From JABDMH01 sp965223165 (GTDB lineage: Bacteria > Bacteroidota > Bacteroidia > Chitinophagales > Saprospiraceae), in NCBI GenBank assembly GCA_965223165.1, contig CBDCVQ010000009.1, forward strand, positions 434,001 to 498,000: 64,000 nucleotides of DNA, written 5' to 3'. The translations under genes and the position numbers were made by a program. Position 1 is the stretch's first letter; each line of letters starts with the position of its first letter. Under the pieces are notes generated by a model. It was not told where the DNA came from and made no database searches. It was given only the letters and a program-made list of their open reading frames with translations. Positions 35,862 to 45,353 of the stretch are shown here, in pieces.

Positions 35862-36020
35862 GAGTGACTTGAGTTCAGAGTGACTTGAGTTCAGAGTGAC
35901 TTGAGTTCAGAGTGACTTGAGTTCAGAGTGACTTGAATTCGGAGTGACTTGAGTTTGGAGTGACTTGAGTTCAGAGTGAACTAGAGTGAGCTAGAGTGAG
36001 CTAGAGTTGAGTTTGGAGTG
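35862..36020. repeat. 16-bp tandem repeat array
   Basis: About eight copies of a 16-bp unit (GAGTGACTTGAGTTCA) begin 18 bp after the stop of the CotH-like gene; some carry single changes (GAATTCG, GTTTG) and the right end decays into GAGTGAGCTA repeats. The region to 36182 contains no gene; a short CCTCAGCCTGAGCCTCAGCC run lies near 36054-36075. Confidence 0.9.
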
Positions 36021-36182
36021 AGGTGGAGGCTTTGCGAGCTCGCGACTATGGGACCTCAGCCTGAGCCTCAGCCTTCGCCTTAAACACCTGAGTTTATAGT
36101 GACTTTCGTGAGCTTTAGGATGCGGTGTCGAATTGCTATCTTGATCGCTGGTTACTTGACTAAGTCCTAACACTGCAAGCCT

Positions 36183-37043
36183 ATGATATTCCGATGGATC
36201 TCCTGCCTTTTATTTTGCCTCATGATCCTTATGCTGCCAGCGCAGTCTGGCGAGACGATCAGCGAGCTAGCCGACGCCTTGACATTGGCCGCTACATTTG
36301 ACCGCGGCACCCAGGCTGACCAGGCCAAGGGCGATGGGCGACTGTACATTGCCCCTACCTACGGGACGGTTGATGAAGGTAAGCCAAGTTCCCTTCCCGC
36401 GCATGTTAAGATCGTGGAGCAGGAGGGCCTTTTTGGTTCCGGCCTGCGATTTGAGCGCAAGGAAGATCCGGTTCTCTTTTATCTTGCCAAGGACAACATC
36501 AGCTACAACAAGCAGCACTGGAGTGGTACCATCTCCCTCTGGCTGCGGGTCGATCCGGAGAAGGAGCTGGCACCTGGCTATACCGATCCGATACAAATCA
36601 CCGATGAGGGATACAACGATGCGGCGCTCTGGGTCGATTTCTCCAATGCCAATCCACGGAGTTTTCGTATGGGCGTCTTCGGAGATTTGGCGGTATGGAA
36701 TCCCGACAATATCGGCCCGGACGTCAACCCCGACTTTATCAGCCGCCTTTTGACCGCCGCCGATCGACCGTTTAGTGCCGATCGATGGACCCATGTGGTG
36801 ATTTCATTTGAGGGTCTGAACAGTCAGCAGGGTACGGCTCAGTTCTACATCAATGGCAAGTGGCAAGGCGACCGAGGCATCCCCGAACCCTTTAGCTGGG
36901 AGTTGGAGCGGGCCAAGATCTATCTGGGCCTAAACTATGTCGGTTGGCTGGACGAAGTGTCCATCTTTGATCAAGCCTTGACCGCGGACCAAGTCAATAC
37001 TTTATACCAACTGCCAACGGGTCTCAAAGACCTGCTGCGATAA
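36183..37043 (+). CDS. Secreted LamG/concanavalin-like domain protein
   Basis: 286 residues with a signal peptide (MIFRWISCLLFCLMILMLPA). The rest is one LamG/concanavalin-A-like jelly roll: TLAATFDRGTQAD, a GSGLRFERKEDPVLFY strand pair, WSGTISLWLRVD, WTHVVISFEGL, GTAQFYINGKWQGD and YVGWLDEVSIFDQALTADQVNTLY, the classic LamG end. Such domains bind carbohydrate or protein. No T9SS tail is present. It stands alone between the 16-bp array and a repeat element. Confidence 0.9.
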   Translation: MIFRWISCLLFCLMILMLPAQSGETISELADALTLAATFDRGTQADQAKGDGRLYIAPTYGTVDEGKPSSLPAHVKIVEQEGLFGSGLRFERKEDPVLFYLAKDNISYNKQHWSGTISLWLRVDPEKELAPGYTDPIQITDEGYNDAALWVDFSNANPRSFRMGVFGDLAVWNPDNIGPDVNPDFISRLLTAADRPFSADRWTHVVISFEGLNSQQGTAQFYINGKWQGDRGIPEPFSWELERAKIYLGLNYVGWLDEVSIFDQALTADQVNTLYQLPTGLKDLLR

Positions 37044-37107
37044 GGTTTGGCATACCCTGCCCCCCATCCAGTGAAGGATGGTCTCGTCATGGTTTTGAGA
37101 TAAGTGG

Positions 37108-37300
37108 TAGTAGAGCTGCGCATTAAATCTTGTTGTTAATTCTAATGTCTTTGGTCCGAATACTTCGCTGCAAAGCCTCGCCATAGCTTCGACTTCGCCA
37201 CCCACCCCCTTTCGCGGTTCCCTCACTTCTCGCATGGTCATGCTCGACGCTATGAGATCGTCCGGTCATGTTTTGCGCCTCTTCTGCGAACAAAATCATT
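37108..37300. mobile_element. MITE-like element, family 1, copy lacking right end
   Basis: Starts TAGTAGAGCTGCGCATTAAATC and continues AATGTCTTTGGTCCGAATAC, GCAAAGCCTCGCCATAG and GCGAACAAAATC in the same order as the full copy at 16540-16766. After 37300 the similarity stops and no right inverted repeat is found, so this copy is truncated or decayed. Confidence 0.8.
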
Positions 37301-37420
37301 ACCGAAAGACAAGGTCCCGAAACATCTGGCGTGTCCATGATTTGGGTGCCGTACTATACATCAACAACATTGATGACAGCTCGGCAGATCGACGACTGCC
37401 GCAGGTGGTGCGCAATGTGC

Positions 37421-37443
37421 TTGCAATGGAAAGTCCATTGCAA
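37421..37443. other. Perfect inverted repeat
   Basis: TTGCAATGGA, a three-base loop and TCCATTGCAA form a perfect 10-bp stem 25 bp before the stop of the T9SS gene on the minus strand. No T-run follows on that strand, so it is not a typical terminator; it could be a decayed repeat end. Confidence 0.6.
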
Positions 37444-37467
37444 GATGTTGGGTTGAATTTGGGGAAT

Positions 37468-38367
37468 CTATTTTGAGATTAACTTAATGGTGGCGATCGG
37501 CCCTTGCGAGATATCAAAAATTGTGAGAAAGACGATTGTAGCTGATGGTAGATGTTGCTGAAAATCGATGACACCCGCCCGGCTCAGTTGCCCTTGCATG
37601 ATCTTAACACCCATCAGGTCTGTCATCGAAAAGAAGAGGTTATTTTGGTTGCTCGCCGTTTCAATTTGCACCTTGATGAGATCAGAAAAAGGATTGGGGA
37701 AGACTTCAAGGGTACTCAATCTGGTGCTCCATACGGAGCTTGTCATACCCTCAAAATCACATTCCACGGTACTGGCCTGATAGAGACCGATCACTTCATC
37801 TTCATAACACCTAAAACCATCCAACCAGTTTTGGTCACCCGCAGATGTGCACGTTGGCAAAAACCAGTTACCCACAGAGCCAATGCCTTCGACAACTTCA
37901 GCACCATAATCCAAAGATAAAATTGGTTCGAATACCTGCTTTAGTCGAGTGGTGCCGTTTACTGATATGCTATACACTGTGTCCAGTACAAGCATCTGAT
38001 CTTTGTGACAACCAAAGGGTTCTACAAACGATTTGAGGAACAGAGTGTCACCGATGTTGAGGGAAAAGTCATATAACACTACGTCCTGGCCATCAAATAG
38101 TCGTAGGAGTTTCTTCCCGTCCTGACGAACCAAAACCTGATCGGTAGTCGTCCCAGCTGAAATATCGAGCTTTCGGTATGATCGATCTTCTATTACAGTG
38201 TCTTGCAAGCTGGTAATATTAACAAAGGTCACATAGTTTGGTCTGAGGGGGTCCCAGATCATTTGATAATGCCATTTTGCTCCCACCGGTGCCCACTCCA
38301 CATTTTGTGCACTACCAGACCTTCTGATGCATATCAATAAAAAGAGCACCAGCACCACCTTCAGCAC
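37468..38367 (-). CDS. Secreted protein with T9SS C-terminal sorting domain
   Basis: 299 residues if started at GTG 38367-38365, which puts a hydrophobic signal (LKVVLVLFLLICIRRSGSAQ) at the N-terminus; a purine-rich GGAGGAGG lies about 15 bases upstream. Longer frames upstream lack a signal-like start. The middle (about 25-220) is a beta-rich region with three cysteines near its end (PTCTSAGDQNWLDGFRCYEDEVIGLYQAS), a type often seen in T9SS cargo that I cannot name. The final ~75 residues are a type A sorting domain: LEVFPNPFSDLIKVQIE, MTDLMGVKIMQG and a basic TIKLISK end. Confidence 0.82.
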   Translation of the reverse strand: MLKVVLVLFLLICIRRSGSAQNVEWAPVGAKWHYQMIWDPLRPNYVTFVNITSLQDTVIEDRSYRKLDISAGTTTDQVLVRQDGKKLLRLFDGQDVVLYDFSLNIGDTLFLKSFVEPFGCHKDQMLVLDTVYSISVNGTTRLKQVFEPILSLDYGAEVVEGIGSVGNWFLPTCTSAGDQNWLDGFRCYEDEVIGLYQASTVECDFEGMTSSVWSTRLSTLEVFPNPFSDLIKVQIETASNQNNLFFSMTDLMGVKIMQGQLSRAGVIDFQQHLPSATIVFLTIFDISQGPIATIKLISK

Positions 38368-39162
38368 CCTAACGAAGGTCCCACCTCCTCCACTAAAGGG
38401 GCATCCAGGAGCAACTCTCAGAACCCATTTATCAAAGCCGCTTGTGCGACACAGGCCATACATCATCACATTGGTATTTGAGGTGATTCACAACTACATT
38501 TCCGTACAAACAAAAACCGCCCGCAATCTATTACCTGAAGCCCTCAGAGATGGCTGTACCGTCATCGTTCAATCACAGTACCTGCGTGACCAACGTACGG
38601 TATTTACAAACCGCAGTCAAGCCCACAGCACCCCACAAAGACACTACTAAAAGCACGCTCTCCATTGCCTTACCAAAAGTATGGCAACAAGCACTCCTCT
38701 TCAGATCCTACTATCGTTTCCCCGGAGCCCTGAGCTTTCTACTGCGCTACCCCAAGCGCGCTGTAACGTCATCCGGAGCTTGCCGAGGGATTACCAACAT
38801 GAGCCGCGGGCCGCACTCCCCCTGCAGGGGCTGGTGGGTTGCGGGCCGGGTTGTTAAAAAGAATAGTAAACCCCGAGTTACTTACATGCGAGCCCGAGTG
38901 TTATTTTCTTTATAGCAATAATCACCGTCCTCGCCGATTTCTTCCTATCCGTACGAAGTAAGCGTAGGTGCGATTTGGCTACTGACAAACAATTATTGCA
39001 CGACATCATGACAGCATCGCTTTCTTTCACCCACAACGTCAGCAGCTCACAGATTTGATCACCCTACCCAGCGCTTCGGATCTGGAGGAAGTGGTACTGC
39101 GTGCCATGCTCCTTGATGCCACGATCTGCGCCTTGGCCAAGACGGTCTTCAATGACTTTCAG
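38368..39162. other. Long intergenic stretch without a convincing gene
   Basis: About 800 bp with no supported gene. A plus-strand frame from about 38986 to 39165 reads protein-like (QLTDLITLPSASDLEEVV, LLDATICALAKTVFNDF) but has no start and runs into the terminator at 39163. It may be a gene remnant. Nothing else stands out. Confidence 0.3.
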
Positions 39163-39190
39163 AAAAAAAGCGGTCTCCTGCGAGACCGCC
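39163..39190 (-). terminator. Rho-independent terminator
   Basis: On the minus strand GCGGTCTC, a four-base loop and GAGACCGC are followed by seven T's. It lies 31 bp beyond the stop of the gene at 39221-39937. Confidence 0.88.
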
Positions 39191-39220
39191 TTCCTTGGTT
39201 TTTTGTGTTTTCTCTTCTGA

Positions 39221-39937
39221 TTACATGCCGTCAGGCAAGTTGTACTCCTTCATCCTGTAGGTGGTAAATGTCCGCAATCTCTTACGGATGTTCTTAACCT
39301 TGCCGGCAAAAGTGGCAAAGGCATCGCCGGAGAATACGCTATCTGTATATTCTAGCATCGCTTCAAACGTGGGTGCACTAACCACAGCCACATGTGTAGC
39401 ACCATGCTCGTTTCCCGAAACGAATTGATGCAGTACGACACCCATTTTACCATCGGACTCCGCAATGATCGCATCCCTCAGGTCCGAAAACGCAGCGACA
39501 TATGTAGCCGGATCAGAGACGGAAAGCTCATAGATCGTCGAATAGGGGTTTCCCGTCACGTCCTCTCCCAGCACAGATTTCCCCAGATAAGATGCCCCAC
39601 TCTTGATCGAACGATCTAGGGTACTGCCAAAAAGGGCAAAGTCAGTGGATTGCTGCAGCATGCCTGAGTACATTTTCCCAAATTGCGCTCGGTCCGGACT
39701 AGCAAAAATCACCTGATGCGTCCAGGAGTCTTTGGAACTCGAAAACATGGCGGATCCCAGGGCAGCATAAGGTAATGCCTTCCCCGTTTCGGACTCAAAG
39801 AAACGGTCAAATGCATTCACAACCTCCTGATCATGACCTGGTTTTACTTCAAAATGATAGACCGACCAGTACATGGTCTGGGCCCCAGCAAGAACCGCCG
39901 TCAACACGAAGGCAACGACGCCAATAAAGCTTCTCAT
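39221..39937 (-). CDS. Exported protein of unknown function
   Basis: 238 residues with a signal peptide (MRSFIGVVAFVLTAVLAGAQ). The mature part begins YWSVYHFEVKPGHDQEVVNAFDRFFESETG and later has YSTIYELSVSDPATYVAAFSDLRDAI, so it may contain two repeats of a ferredoxin-like (dimeric alpha-beta barrel) unit, as in proteins with NIPSNAP/ABM-type folds. That is inferred from strand-helix order only. A strong terminator follows. No neighbours in the same operon. Confidence 0.8.
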   Translation of the reverse strand: MRSFIGVVAFVLTAVLAGAQTMYWSVYHFEVKPGHDQEVVNAFDRFFESETGKALPYAALGSAMFSSSKDSWTHQVIFASPDRAQFGKMYSGMLQQSTDFALFGSTLDRSIKSGASYLGKSVLGEDVTGNPYSTIYELSVSDPATYVAAFSDLRDAIIAESDGKMGVVLHQFVSGNEHGATHVAVVSAPTFEAMLEYTDSVFSGDAFATFAGKVKNIRKRLRTFTTYRMKEYNLPDGM

Positions 39938-40308
39938 ATTACGCTTGATTTAAGTGGTTACAAAACTCTTGGCCAGGGATGGGCAACTGTCGGGGCAAGA
40001 GGCTTATAGAGGTGGTGGAAATCAAGATACACAATTAGTTGTGAAATCGCGGCAATGGTCGTACGGGACGCATGATGTCTGGCGCGGCTGGGGTCACATT
40101 CCTCACTCTTGGGGGTTTGTCCTTGAAGGGGAGATTTGTACGGGGGAACTTGTTAAGTCGCTGAGTATAACGTTGGAATCCAGCCAAAAACGAGGCTCCC
40201 AGGACGTTTGGCAAGGACGTCTAAACCCATATGGTCTGTACTTGACGACCCCTGGAAGCGGCTTGTTTCAAGGCATCCACCATTGCCACGGACCAGAGTT
40301 GCGCCCAC
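39938..40308. other. Intergenic stretch, nothing recognised
   Basis: 371 bp between two minus-strand genes. I see no gene, strong hairpin or repeat. Confidence 0.4.
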
Positions 40309-41598
40309 TCAGGAGGTGGGTGCTTCTGCTCCTACGATCCGCCCATGTCGGAATAGATAGAAGCAGACGGCACAGCACACCATGGCTGCTACCGAACTCC
40401 AAATATTTAGCGAGATAAAGAACTCAACCCACGATACACTGTAGCTGAAGATCTCCTTGAGTAGCAAGACCACCACACTGCCCAGATAACCTAAGGCGTC
40501 CGCCACGTAAAACAGGAATCCGATCGTGCCGATAAATTGCAGGAATGCCAGAAGCCGCTCGAAAAGCAGACAGTGAAATAGAATGTAAGGCAAATAGATG
40601 CCAATACCGGTGCTGATCATCCAGAACGTCGGCGATACCACACCGTACTGGAACAATACCGTGATTACGAGAATAGCCGCCAGGCCCAAGAGAGTCAGAT
40701 ACAGACCATAGTCGAACGCCTTGCGATTGTCGTAAATGAGGATGCCCAGTGCTGCGATCGCGATCACCACTAATGCCACCGGCACCTCGGTCAGCGTAAT
40801 CAGGGCAGGTTGGTCCGCGTACCCCAGCTCCGCCCAAAACTCGACGACAAAATTGTCACGAAAATCACGCACGATGGTCAGCAGAACATAAATCGCTACC
40901 AAGGAGGCAAAACCCAGTCCATGTTGCCTCAGAAAACGCTTGCGATCGGCTGCATGCATGGGTTGTCTCTTCGTACGTTGGGCCTCATCAGCCAGATTGG
41001 GTGGCGCCGCTCGATGCAACATCCACAGCGCCCCCAAGAAGACGGGGAAGAAGATAAGCCCGGTCAAAAAGGGCATGCCAAACTCCGAAACCTCAAATTG
41101 CTGTAAGAGCCAGACACCTGTCGTCTTGACCAGGCCAGTGGACAACACAAATGTAGCACTGAGACCCGCCACCAGCAACTCCGTCTGTTGCCTCCCCTCT
41201 AAATAGGACAGTACAATACCAAACACCATACCCAGCGGCAGTCCATTGAAAAACATCGCGATGAACTTGAATTGCGGGGGTACCCACCAGAAAGCCAGTA
41301 GCATCAACAGGCCAAAGCCGACCAGTACGAGCAATGACCATGTGCGGCGCTCCCGCGTCATCTCGGAGACCACCTTGATGCCAATGAACTTTGACAACAT
41401 GTAGCCCATCACCTGGCTGATCACCAGTACCGTCTTGAAATGCAGGGATCCCATCTCATAGTCCAGATATTGACCCGCCAGAAAGGATTTTCTCACCGCA
41501 TACATTGCCGTATAGCACAAGAAAGCGGCTACCATCAGCAGCACCGTATCCGTCCTGGAGGCCCGTATGGTTGGTGGATTGCTAGCGCCAAATGTCAT
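40309..41598 (-). CDS. MFS-like membrane protein, DUF5690 type
   Basis: 429 residues from ATG 41598-41596 (MTFGASNPPTIRASRTDTV). It has about twelve hydrophobic helices in two halves separated by a basic cytosolic loop (RTKRQPMHAADRKRFLRQHG). The first helix region LLMVAAFLCYTAMYAVRKSF and the following KFIGIKVVSEMTRERR resemble sugar-phosphate/organophosphate-type major facilitator transporters, and the whole resembles the DUF5690 family as I recall it. It is divergent from a phosphonate-type alcohol dehydrogenase (103 bp between starts), which suggests a shared regulatory region and substrate, possibly a phosphonate. Transport has not been shown for this family to my knowledge. Confidence 0.85.
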   Translation of the reverse strand: MTFGASNPPTIRASRTDTVLLMVAAFLCYTAMYAVRKSFLAGQYLDYEMGSLHFKTVLVISQVMGYMLSKFIGIKVVSEMTRERRTWSLLVLVGFGLLMLLAFWWVPPQFKFIAMFFNGLPLGMVFGIVLSYLEGRQQTELLVAGLSATFVLSTGLVKTTGVWLLQQFEVSEFGMPFLTGLIFFPVFLGALWMLHRAAPPNLADEAQRTKRQPMHAADRKRFLRQHGLGFASLVAIYVLLTIVRDFRDNFVVEFWAELGYADQPALITLTEVPVALVVIAIAALGILIYDNRKAFDYGLYLTLLGLAAILVITVLFQYGVVSPTFWMISTGIGIYLPYILFHCLLFERLLAFLQFIGTIGFLFYVADALGYLGSVVVLLLKEIFSYSVSWVEFFISLNIWSSVAAMVCCAVCFYLFRHGRIVGAEAPTS

Positions 41599-41701
41599 GA
41601 TCGGAGTCGCGGTCGTCCATATGCTTAATACAAGTATAAACCACCGCGGCCAGGGTATCCGGCATTTTCGTATTAAATATGTATTGACAAATGCCAAACT
41701 C

Positions 41702-42787
41702 ATGTGCAGGAAGAAGGCCACCGCTATGGTTTTCGAAGAGGTGCAGATGCCCTTCGCATCCCATCATATCGACCTCCCCACCCTATCGCAGGGCGAAGCG
41801 CTGGTCAGGGTGACGTACACGACGATCTGCTCAAGTGACGTGCACAGCTACCTCGGTCGGCGGCCCACACCGTGTCCGAGCATCCTCGGTCATGAGATCA
41901 TTGGCCGGATCGAGCAGTTAGCCGGACCTATGGGAGATTTTCACGGTGATAGGCTAGCACCGGGAGATCGCATCACCTGGACCGTCTACGCTTGCCAGCC
42001 GGAGGGAGAGATGGCGCGCCGGGGGCACCCACAGAAGTCACCGGACCTCTACAAATACGGTCACGAACAACTGGATCATCGACAGTTGCTCAGTGGAGGC
42101 TTTTCCACGCATTGCCACCTCAAGGAAGGTACGGCGATCTTCAGCTTGCCCGATCACCTGTCGGATCGGGAAGCAGCGCCGCTCAACTGCACGCATGCCA
42201 CCATCGCTGGCGGCCTCCGACTGGCGGGCTCGCTCGCTGGCAAAAGGGTGCTGGTCAGCGGAGCCGGGATGCTCGGCCTATCCGCTTGCGCCATGGCCAG
42301 CGAAGCAGGTGCCTCCCAGGTCTGGGCATTGGATCTGCTCGAGCCTCGACGTCGTCAGGCGACTGCCTTCGGGGCGTCGGAAGCATTTGCGGGTCAAGCG
42401 ACGGAGCAGGCACTGCAAGAGACCCTGCGAGCACGTGGGGGCGTCGACGTTTTATTGGAGACGAGTGGGGCGCCCGAGGCCATTGAAAAGACACTGCCAT
42501 TGCTCAACATCGGGGGCACGGCAATCCTGATCGGATCTGTCTATCCCCAGCGTCCCATATCCGTGTCGGCCGAGTGGGTCGTCCGAAACCTGATTACGAT
42601 CAAAGGACTCCATAATTATGTGCCCAAGGACCTAGCCTACGCGATCCGATTTGTGGCGGACTACCATCGCAAATATGATTTCCAATCGCTCGTTTCAGCC
42701 GACTACCCCTTGGCGCAATTGGGAGAGGCCTTCGTCACGGCTCAGCAGTCGTCCCACTACCGCGTGGGCATACGTACGGAAGATTGA
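41702..42787 (+). CDS. Zinc-type alcohol dehydrogenase, phosphonate-catabolism-associated type
   Basis: 361 residues from ATG 41702 (MCRKKATAMVFEEVQ). Medium-chain dehydrogenase: catalytic zinc ligands in YTTICSSDVHSYLGRR and ILGHEIIG, a GDRITWTV hinge, nucleotide-binding VSGAGMLGLSACAMASEAGA, and the C-terminal GLHNYVPKDLAYAIRFV. The order CSSDVHSYLGRRPTPCPSILGHE and the short structural loop match the subgroup listed with phosphonate catabolism (HpnZ-like). It may oxidise an alcohol intermediate such as a hydroxyalkyl-phosphonate. No phosphonatase or aminotransferase gene is in the window. Divergent from the DUF5690-like transporter. Confidence 0.88.
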   Translation: MCRKKATAMVFEEVQMPFASHHIDLPTLSQGEALVRVTYTTICSSDVHSYLGRRPTPCPSILGHEIIGRIEQLAGPMGDFHGDRLAPGDRITWTVYACQPEGEMARRGHPQKSPDLYKYGHEQLDHRQLLSGGFSTHCHLKEGTAIFSLPDHLSDREAAPLNCTHATIAGGLRLAGSLAGKRVLVSGAGMLGLSACAMASEAGASQVWALDLLEPRRRQATAFGASEAFAGQATEQALQETLRARGGVDVLLETSGAPEAIEKTLPLLNIGGTAILIGSVYPQRPISVSAEWVVRNLITIKGLHNYVPKDLAYAIRFVADYHRKYDFQSLVSADYPLAQLGEAFVTAQQSSHYRVGIRTED

Positions 42788-42788
42788 T

Positions 42789-42816
42789 GCAGCCCGAACG
42801 GCTGCTGACCGTTTTT
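42789..42816 (+). terminator. Probable terminator of the alcohol dehydrogenase gene
   Basis: GCAGCC (42789-42794) and GGCTGC (42800-42805) form a 6-bp stem; TGACCG and five T's follow. It begins just after the stop codon. Confidence 0.5.
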
Positions 42817-42896
42817 GCTCCAGGTCCTGTCACTCGCATGAAGCCCGTCAGGCCTGCCTTGTCGATGCCTGTCTTTCCAATCGGAAAGGGGCCTGC

Positions 42897-45353
42897 TTAC
42901 AAGCTATATCCCAACGTAAAATAAAAGCTGCGTCCCTGAGAGGGAATGATACCTGGGCCGGGGTAGCCCGTCGCTCTTCTCGTAAAGTAATTCGCATCAA
43001 ACAGATTATTGACACTGCATTCAAATAGCATTTTCTTCCACAAATACTTGAACGACACGTCTGCCACCTGATAACTGGGAATGATGCCTTCAATGGCCGA
43101 AGGGGTAAAGACGGCGTTGGAGGCGTCCGAAAAGTGCTCCGAGGTATGACCAAATTGCAAATTAAATCCCAGGTCCTTCCAGCGCCCGTACAATCCCGTT
43201 TTGAAAATAAAAGGTGGTACAAGCTCCACGTGCCGCCCCTCTTGACCCGAAATGTCAGAAGAGCGATACCTCGCCCGGGTCAGCGACAGATTAGTAAAGA
43301 TGGCCAACTCCGCATCGGCCTCGGGAGTCAGCCACTCCTTAATATTAAATTCCAGCAACGACTCCAGTCCGTAGATTTTTGCATCGGCAATATTGGTGCG
43401 AAATCGAATGATCCGATCCACCAGACCATTAAATACGGGGTTGGGTTCTTTCTTCAAGATGGTGCCAATCCGATCGTTGTAGGACAGGTGGTACAAGGTC
43501 AGATCGAAGTCAAACAGCTTTCCTAATCGACCTCGCACACCCAAATCCAAATTAAAACCCCGCTCGTCCTTGAGTTCTTCGTCGACCACCAGGCTCCCGA
43601 CATTCACCCGAATATCATTAAAATTGATCGCCCGATAGTTTTGGGAAAAATTGGCGTAAATTTCCAAGTCCTGCACCGGCTTGTAGCTTACCCCAAGGCC
43701 TGCAAAAACAAAAGAGCGTGGATTGACCTTCGACTCGTTTATGCGCTCGTCCAGTATTACATTGCCGGCCAGGTCCTTATTAATCACCCGGTAATAGCCA
43801 TTGGCCTCCGTACGTATATGCTCAAATCTGAGTCCGGGAGTAAGGGTCCAAGCACGATTAATCGAAAAGACATTTTCAAGAAAAAGTGCAAAATTTCGAC
43901 TAGGCAACGTAAAATCAGAACCTTCCAGATTGTCCGGATGCAGGTACCGAAAAGTGGGCTCGTCCGAACGGTCCCCCTCGCCCTGCTTGCGAAGGGTCTT
44001 ACCCCGATAATATCGCACACCCACCAAAAAAGTACTGGGAATCTTGGCGGTGTTGTACTGATACAGGATGCGTGTTTCATTGCCAATATTTCGAAAGCGA
44101 TCCATCAAGTAGTCTCGGTTCTCCCCAAAGTCGAGCAGATTAATATTATCCAAATTGCCCAAGGCATCTCTACCTGCGATCAGTCCGAAGGTTCGGCTGT
44201 TAAGTCTCAGCCTTTTCGTCAAATGGTAGTCAATACTCAGGGCAAATAAATTCCAATCGACGGCAAACCAGTTGCGACTGCGGTTACTCTGGCGAGGGTC
44301 ACTACTAAACTGTGCGTCTGTCAGTCCACCAGGCTGCTGCGCTAGGTAATTGGTATGGGTGTACTCCGGGCGAATGGTAAGGTTTTTCCCCAACCGAAGA
44401 CTTGTGCTCAAATAAGCCGTATGCTGTTCCAGGCTCTCGTTTATCCGCCAGCCATCACTCTTCTTGTATTGATAGAATCCAAAATACCTGGCACTCCCCG
44501 CCGAACCCTCCAGACTATTATAAGAATTGAAGAAGCCAAAAGATCCCACCGTCTGTCGGGAGTTCACGCTTATTTTCTTCTGCTCGGTCCCTTCTTTAAA
44601 CCTAAAATTTAACATGCCCCCAAACTGGGTACCGTACTGCAGCGAAGCGGCGCCGCGGACTATTTCGATCCGATCGATCGCCTCGACGGGAGGGGTGTAA
44701 TAACTCTCCGGATATCCGAGGGCATCCGCACTGATGTCGTAGCCATTCTGACGGGTATTAAAGTTGGAATTTCGGCTAGGACTTAGTCCCCTACCGCCGA
44801 TGCCCAACTGGACGCCCGCGCCATCGCTCTCCCAGATGTTCAAGCCACTGACCTTGGCATATATCTGACGGCTCCGGTTGGCCGCCTTGTTTATTGTGAG
44901 TTTGTCCAACTCGATGAGTTCGTTCTTTTTTGCCGCATAGATGGCAAAACCCTCCACCTGCCTCAACCGGGTTATCCCCCCCTGGTCCTCTCGCTCGTCA
45001 ATCACGGTGACTTCATCCATGATCGCGATGGCATCCTCCAGGTATACGGTGATGCTGGTATCGCGGGTCACCGATATACGCATCGATTGGGTCCTTTTAG
45101 CCAGGTACGAAATGCGTATTTCATGCTCCCCTTGAGGAATATCGGTAAAGATGTAATTACCATTCGGAGCGGTGACTCCGGTCGTGGACAGGGCGGGCCA
45201 CACGATGGTGCTTCCGATCAGCGGTTCCTTGGTCAGCGAATCCCTGACGGCCACGTTGACGGTGAATCGAGCGGTCTGGGCCCGTACCTTCGCACAGAGG
45301 CAAACCAAGGTGAGGAGTATAAACCACGCCGTGCTCGAGTGATGCGGATTCAT
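42897..45353 (-). CDS. TonB-dependent receptor, probably iron/siderophore type
   Basis: 818 residues with a signal peptide (ending KVRAQ). A carboxypeptidase-regulatory-like domain (about 28-110: VRDSLTKEPLIGSTIVW, GEHEIRISYLAKR) is followed by a plug (about 120-250: KVSGLNIWESDGAGVQLGIGGRG, IEIVRGAASLQYGTQFGGMLNF) and a 22-strand-type barrel ending RSFYFTLGYSL. The plug GIGGRGLSPSRNSNFNTRQNGYDISADALG is typical of FecA-like ferric receptors. The start overlaps the HTTM gene stop by four bases (ATGA). It is the last gene of the DUF4856-imelysin-HTTM-receptor operon. Confidence 0.93.
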   Translation of the reverse strand: MNPHHSSTAWFILLTLVCLCAKVRAQTARFTVNVAVRDSLTKEPLIGSTIVWPALSTTGVTAPNGNYIFTDIPQGEHEIRISYLAKRTQSMRISVTRDTSITVYLEDAIAIMDEVTVIDEREDQGGITRLRQVEGFAIYAAKKNELIELDKLTINKAANRSRQIYAKVSGLNIWESDGAGVQLGIGGRGLSPSRNSNFNTRQNGYDISADALGYPESYYTPPVEAIDRIEIVRGAASLQYGTQFGGMLNFRFKEGTEQKKISVNSRQTVGSFGFFNSYNSLEGSAGSARYFGFYQYKKSDGWRINESLEQHTAYLSTSLRLGKNLTIRPEYTHTNYLAQQPGGLTDAQFSSDPRQSNRSRNWFAVDWNLFALSIDYHLTKRLRLNSRTFGLIAGRDALGNLDNINLLDFGENRDYLMDRFRNIGNETRILYQYNTAKIPSTFLVGVRYYRGKTLRKQGEGDRSDEPTFRYLHPDNLEGSDFTLPSRNFALFLENVFSINRAWTLTPGLRFEHIRTEANGYYRVINKDLAGNVILDERINESKVNPRSFVFAGLGVSYKPVQDLEIYANFSQNYRAINFNDIRVNVGSLVVDEELKDERGFNLDLGVRGRLGKLFDFDLTLYHLSYNDRIGTILKKEPNPVFNGLVDRIIRFRTNIADAKIYGLESLLEFNIKEWLTPEADAELAIFTNLSLTRARYRSSDISGQEGRHVELVPPFIFKTGLYGRWKDLGFNLQFGHTSEHFSDASNAVFTPSAIEGIIPSYQVADVSFKYLWKKMLFECSVNNLFDANYFTRRATGYPGPGIIPSQGRSFYFTLGYSL

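Noticed and set aside
38550..38915. A 121-residue plus-strand gene
   Set aside because: No family resemblance, no signal and unusual composition; it lies in a gene-poor gap with stops in neighbouring frames.
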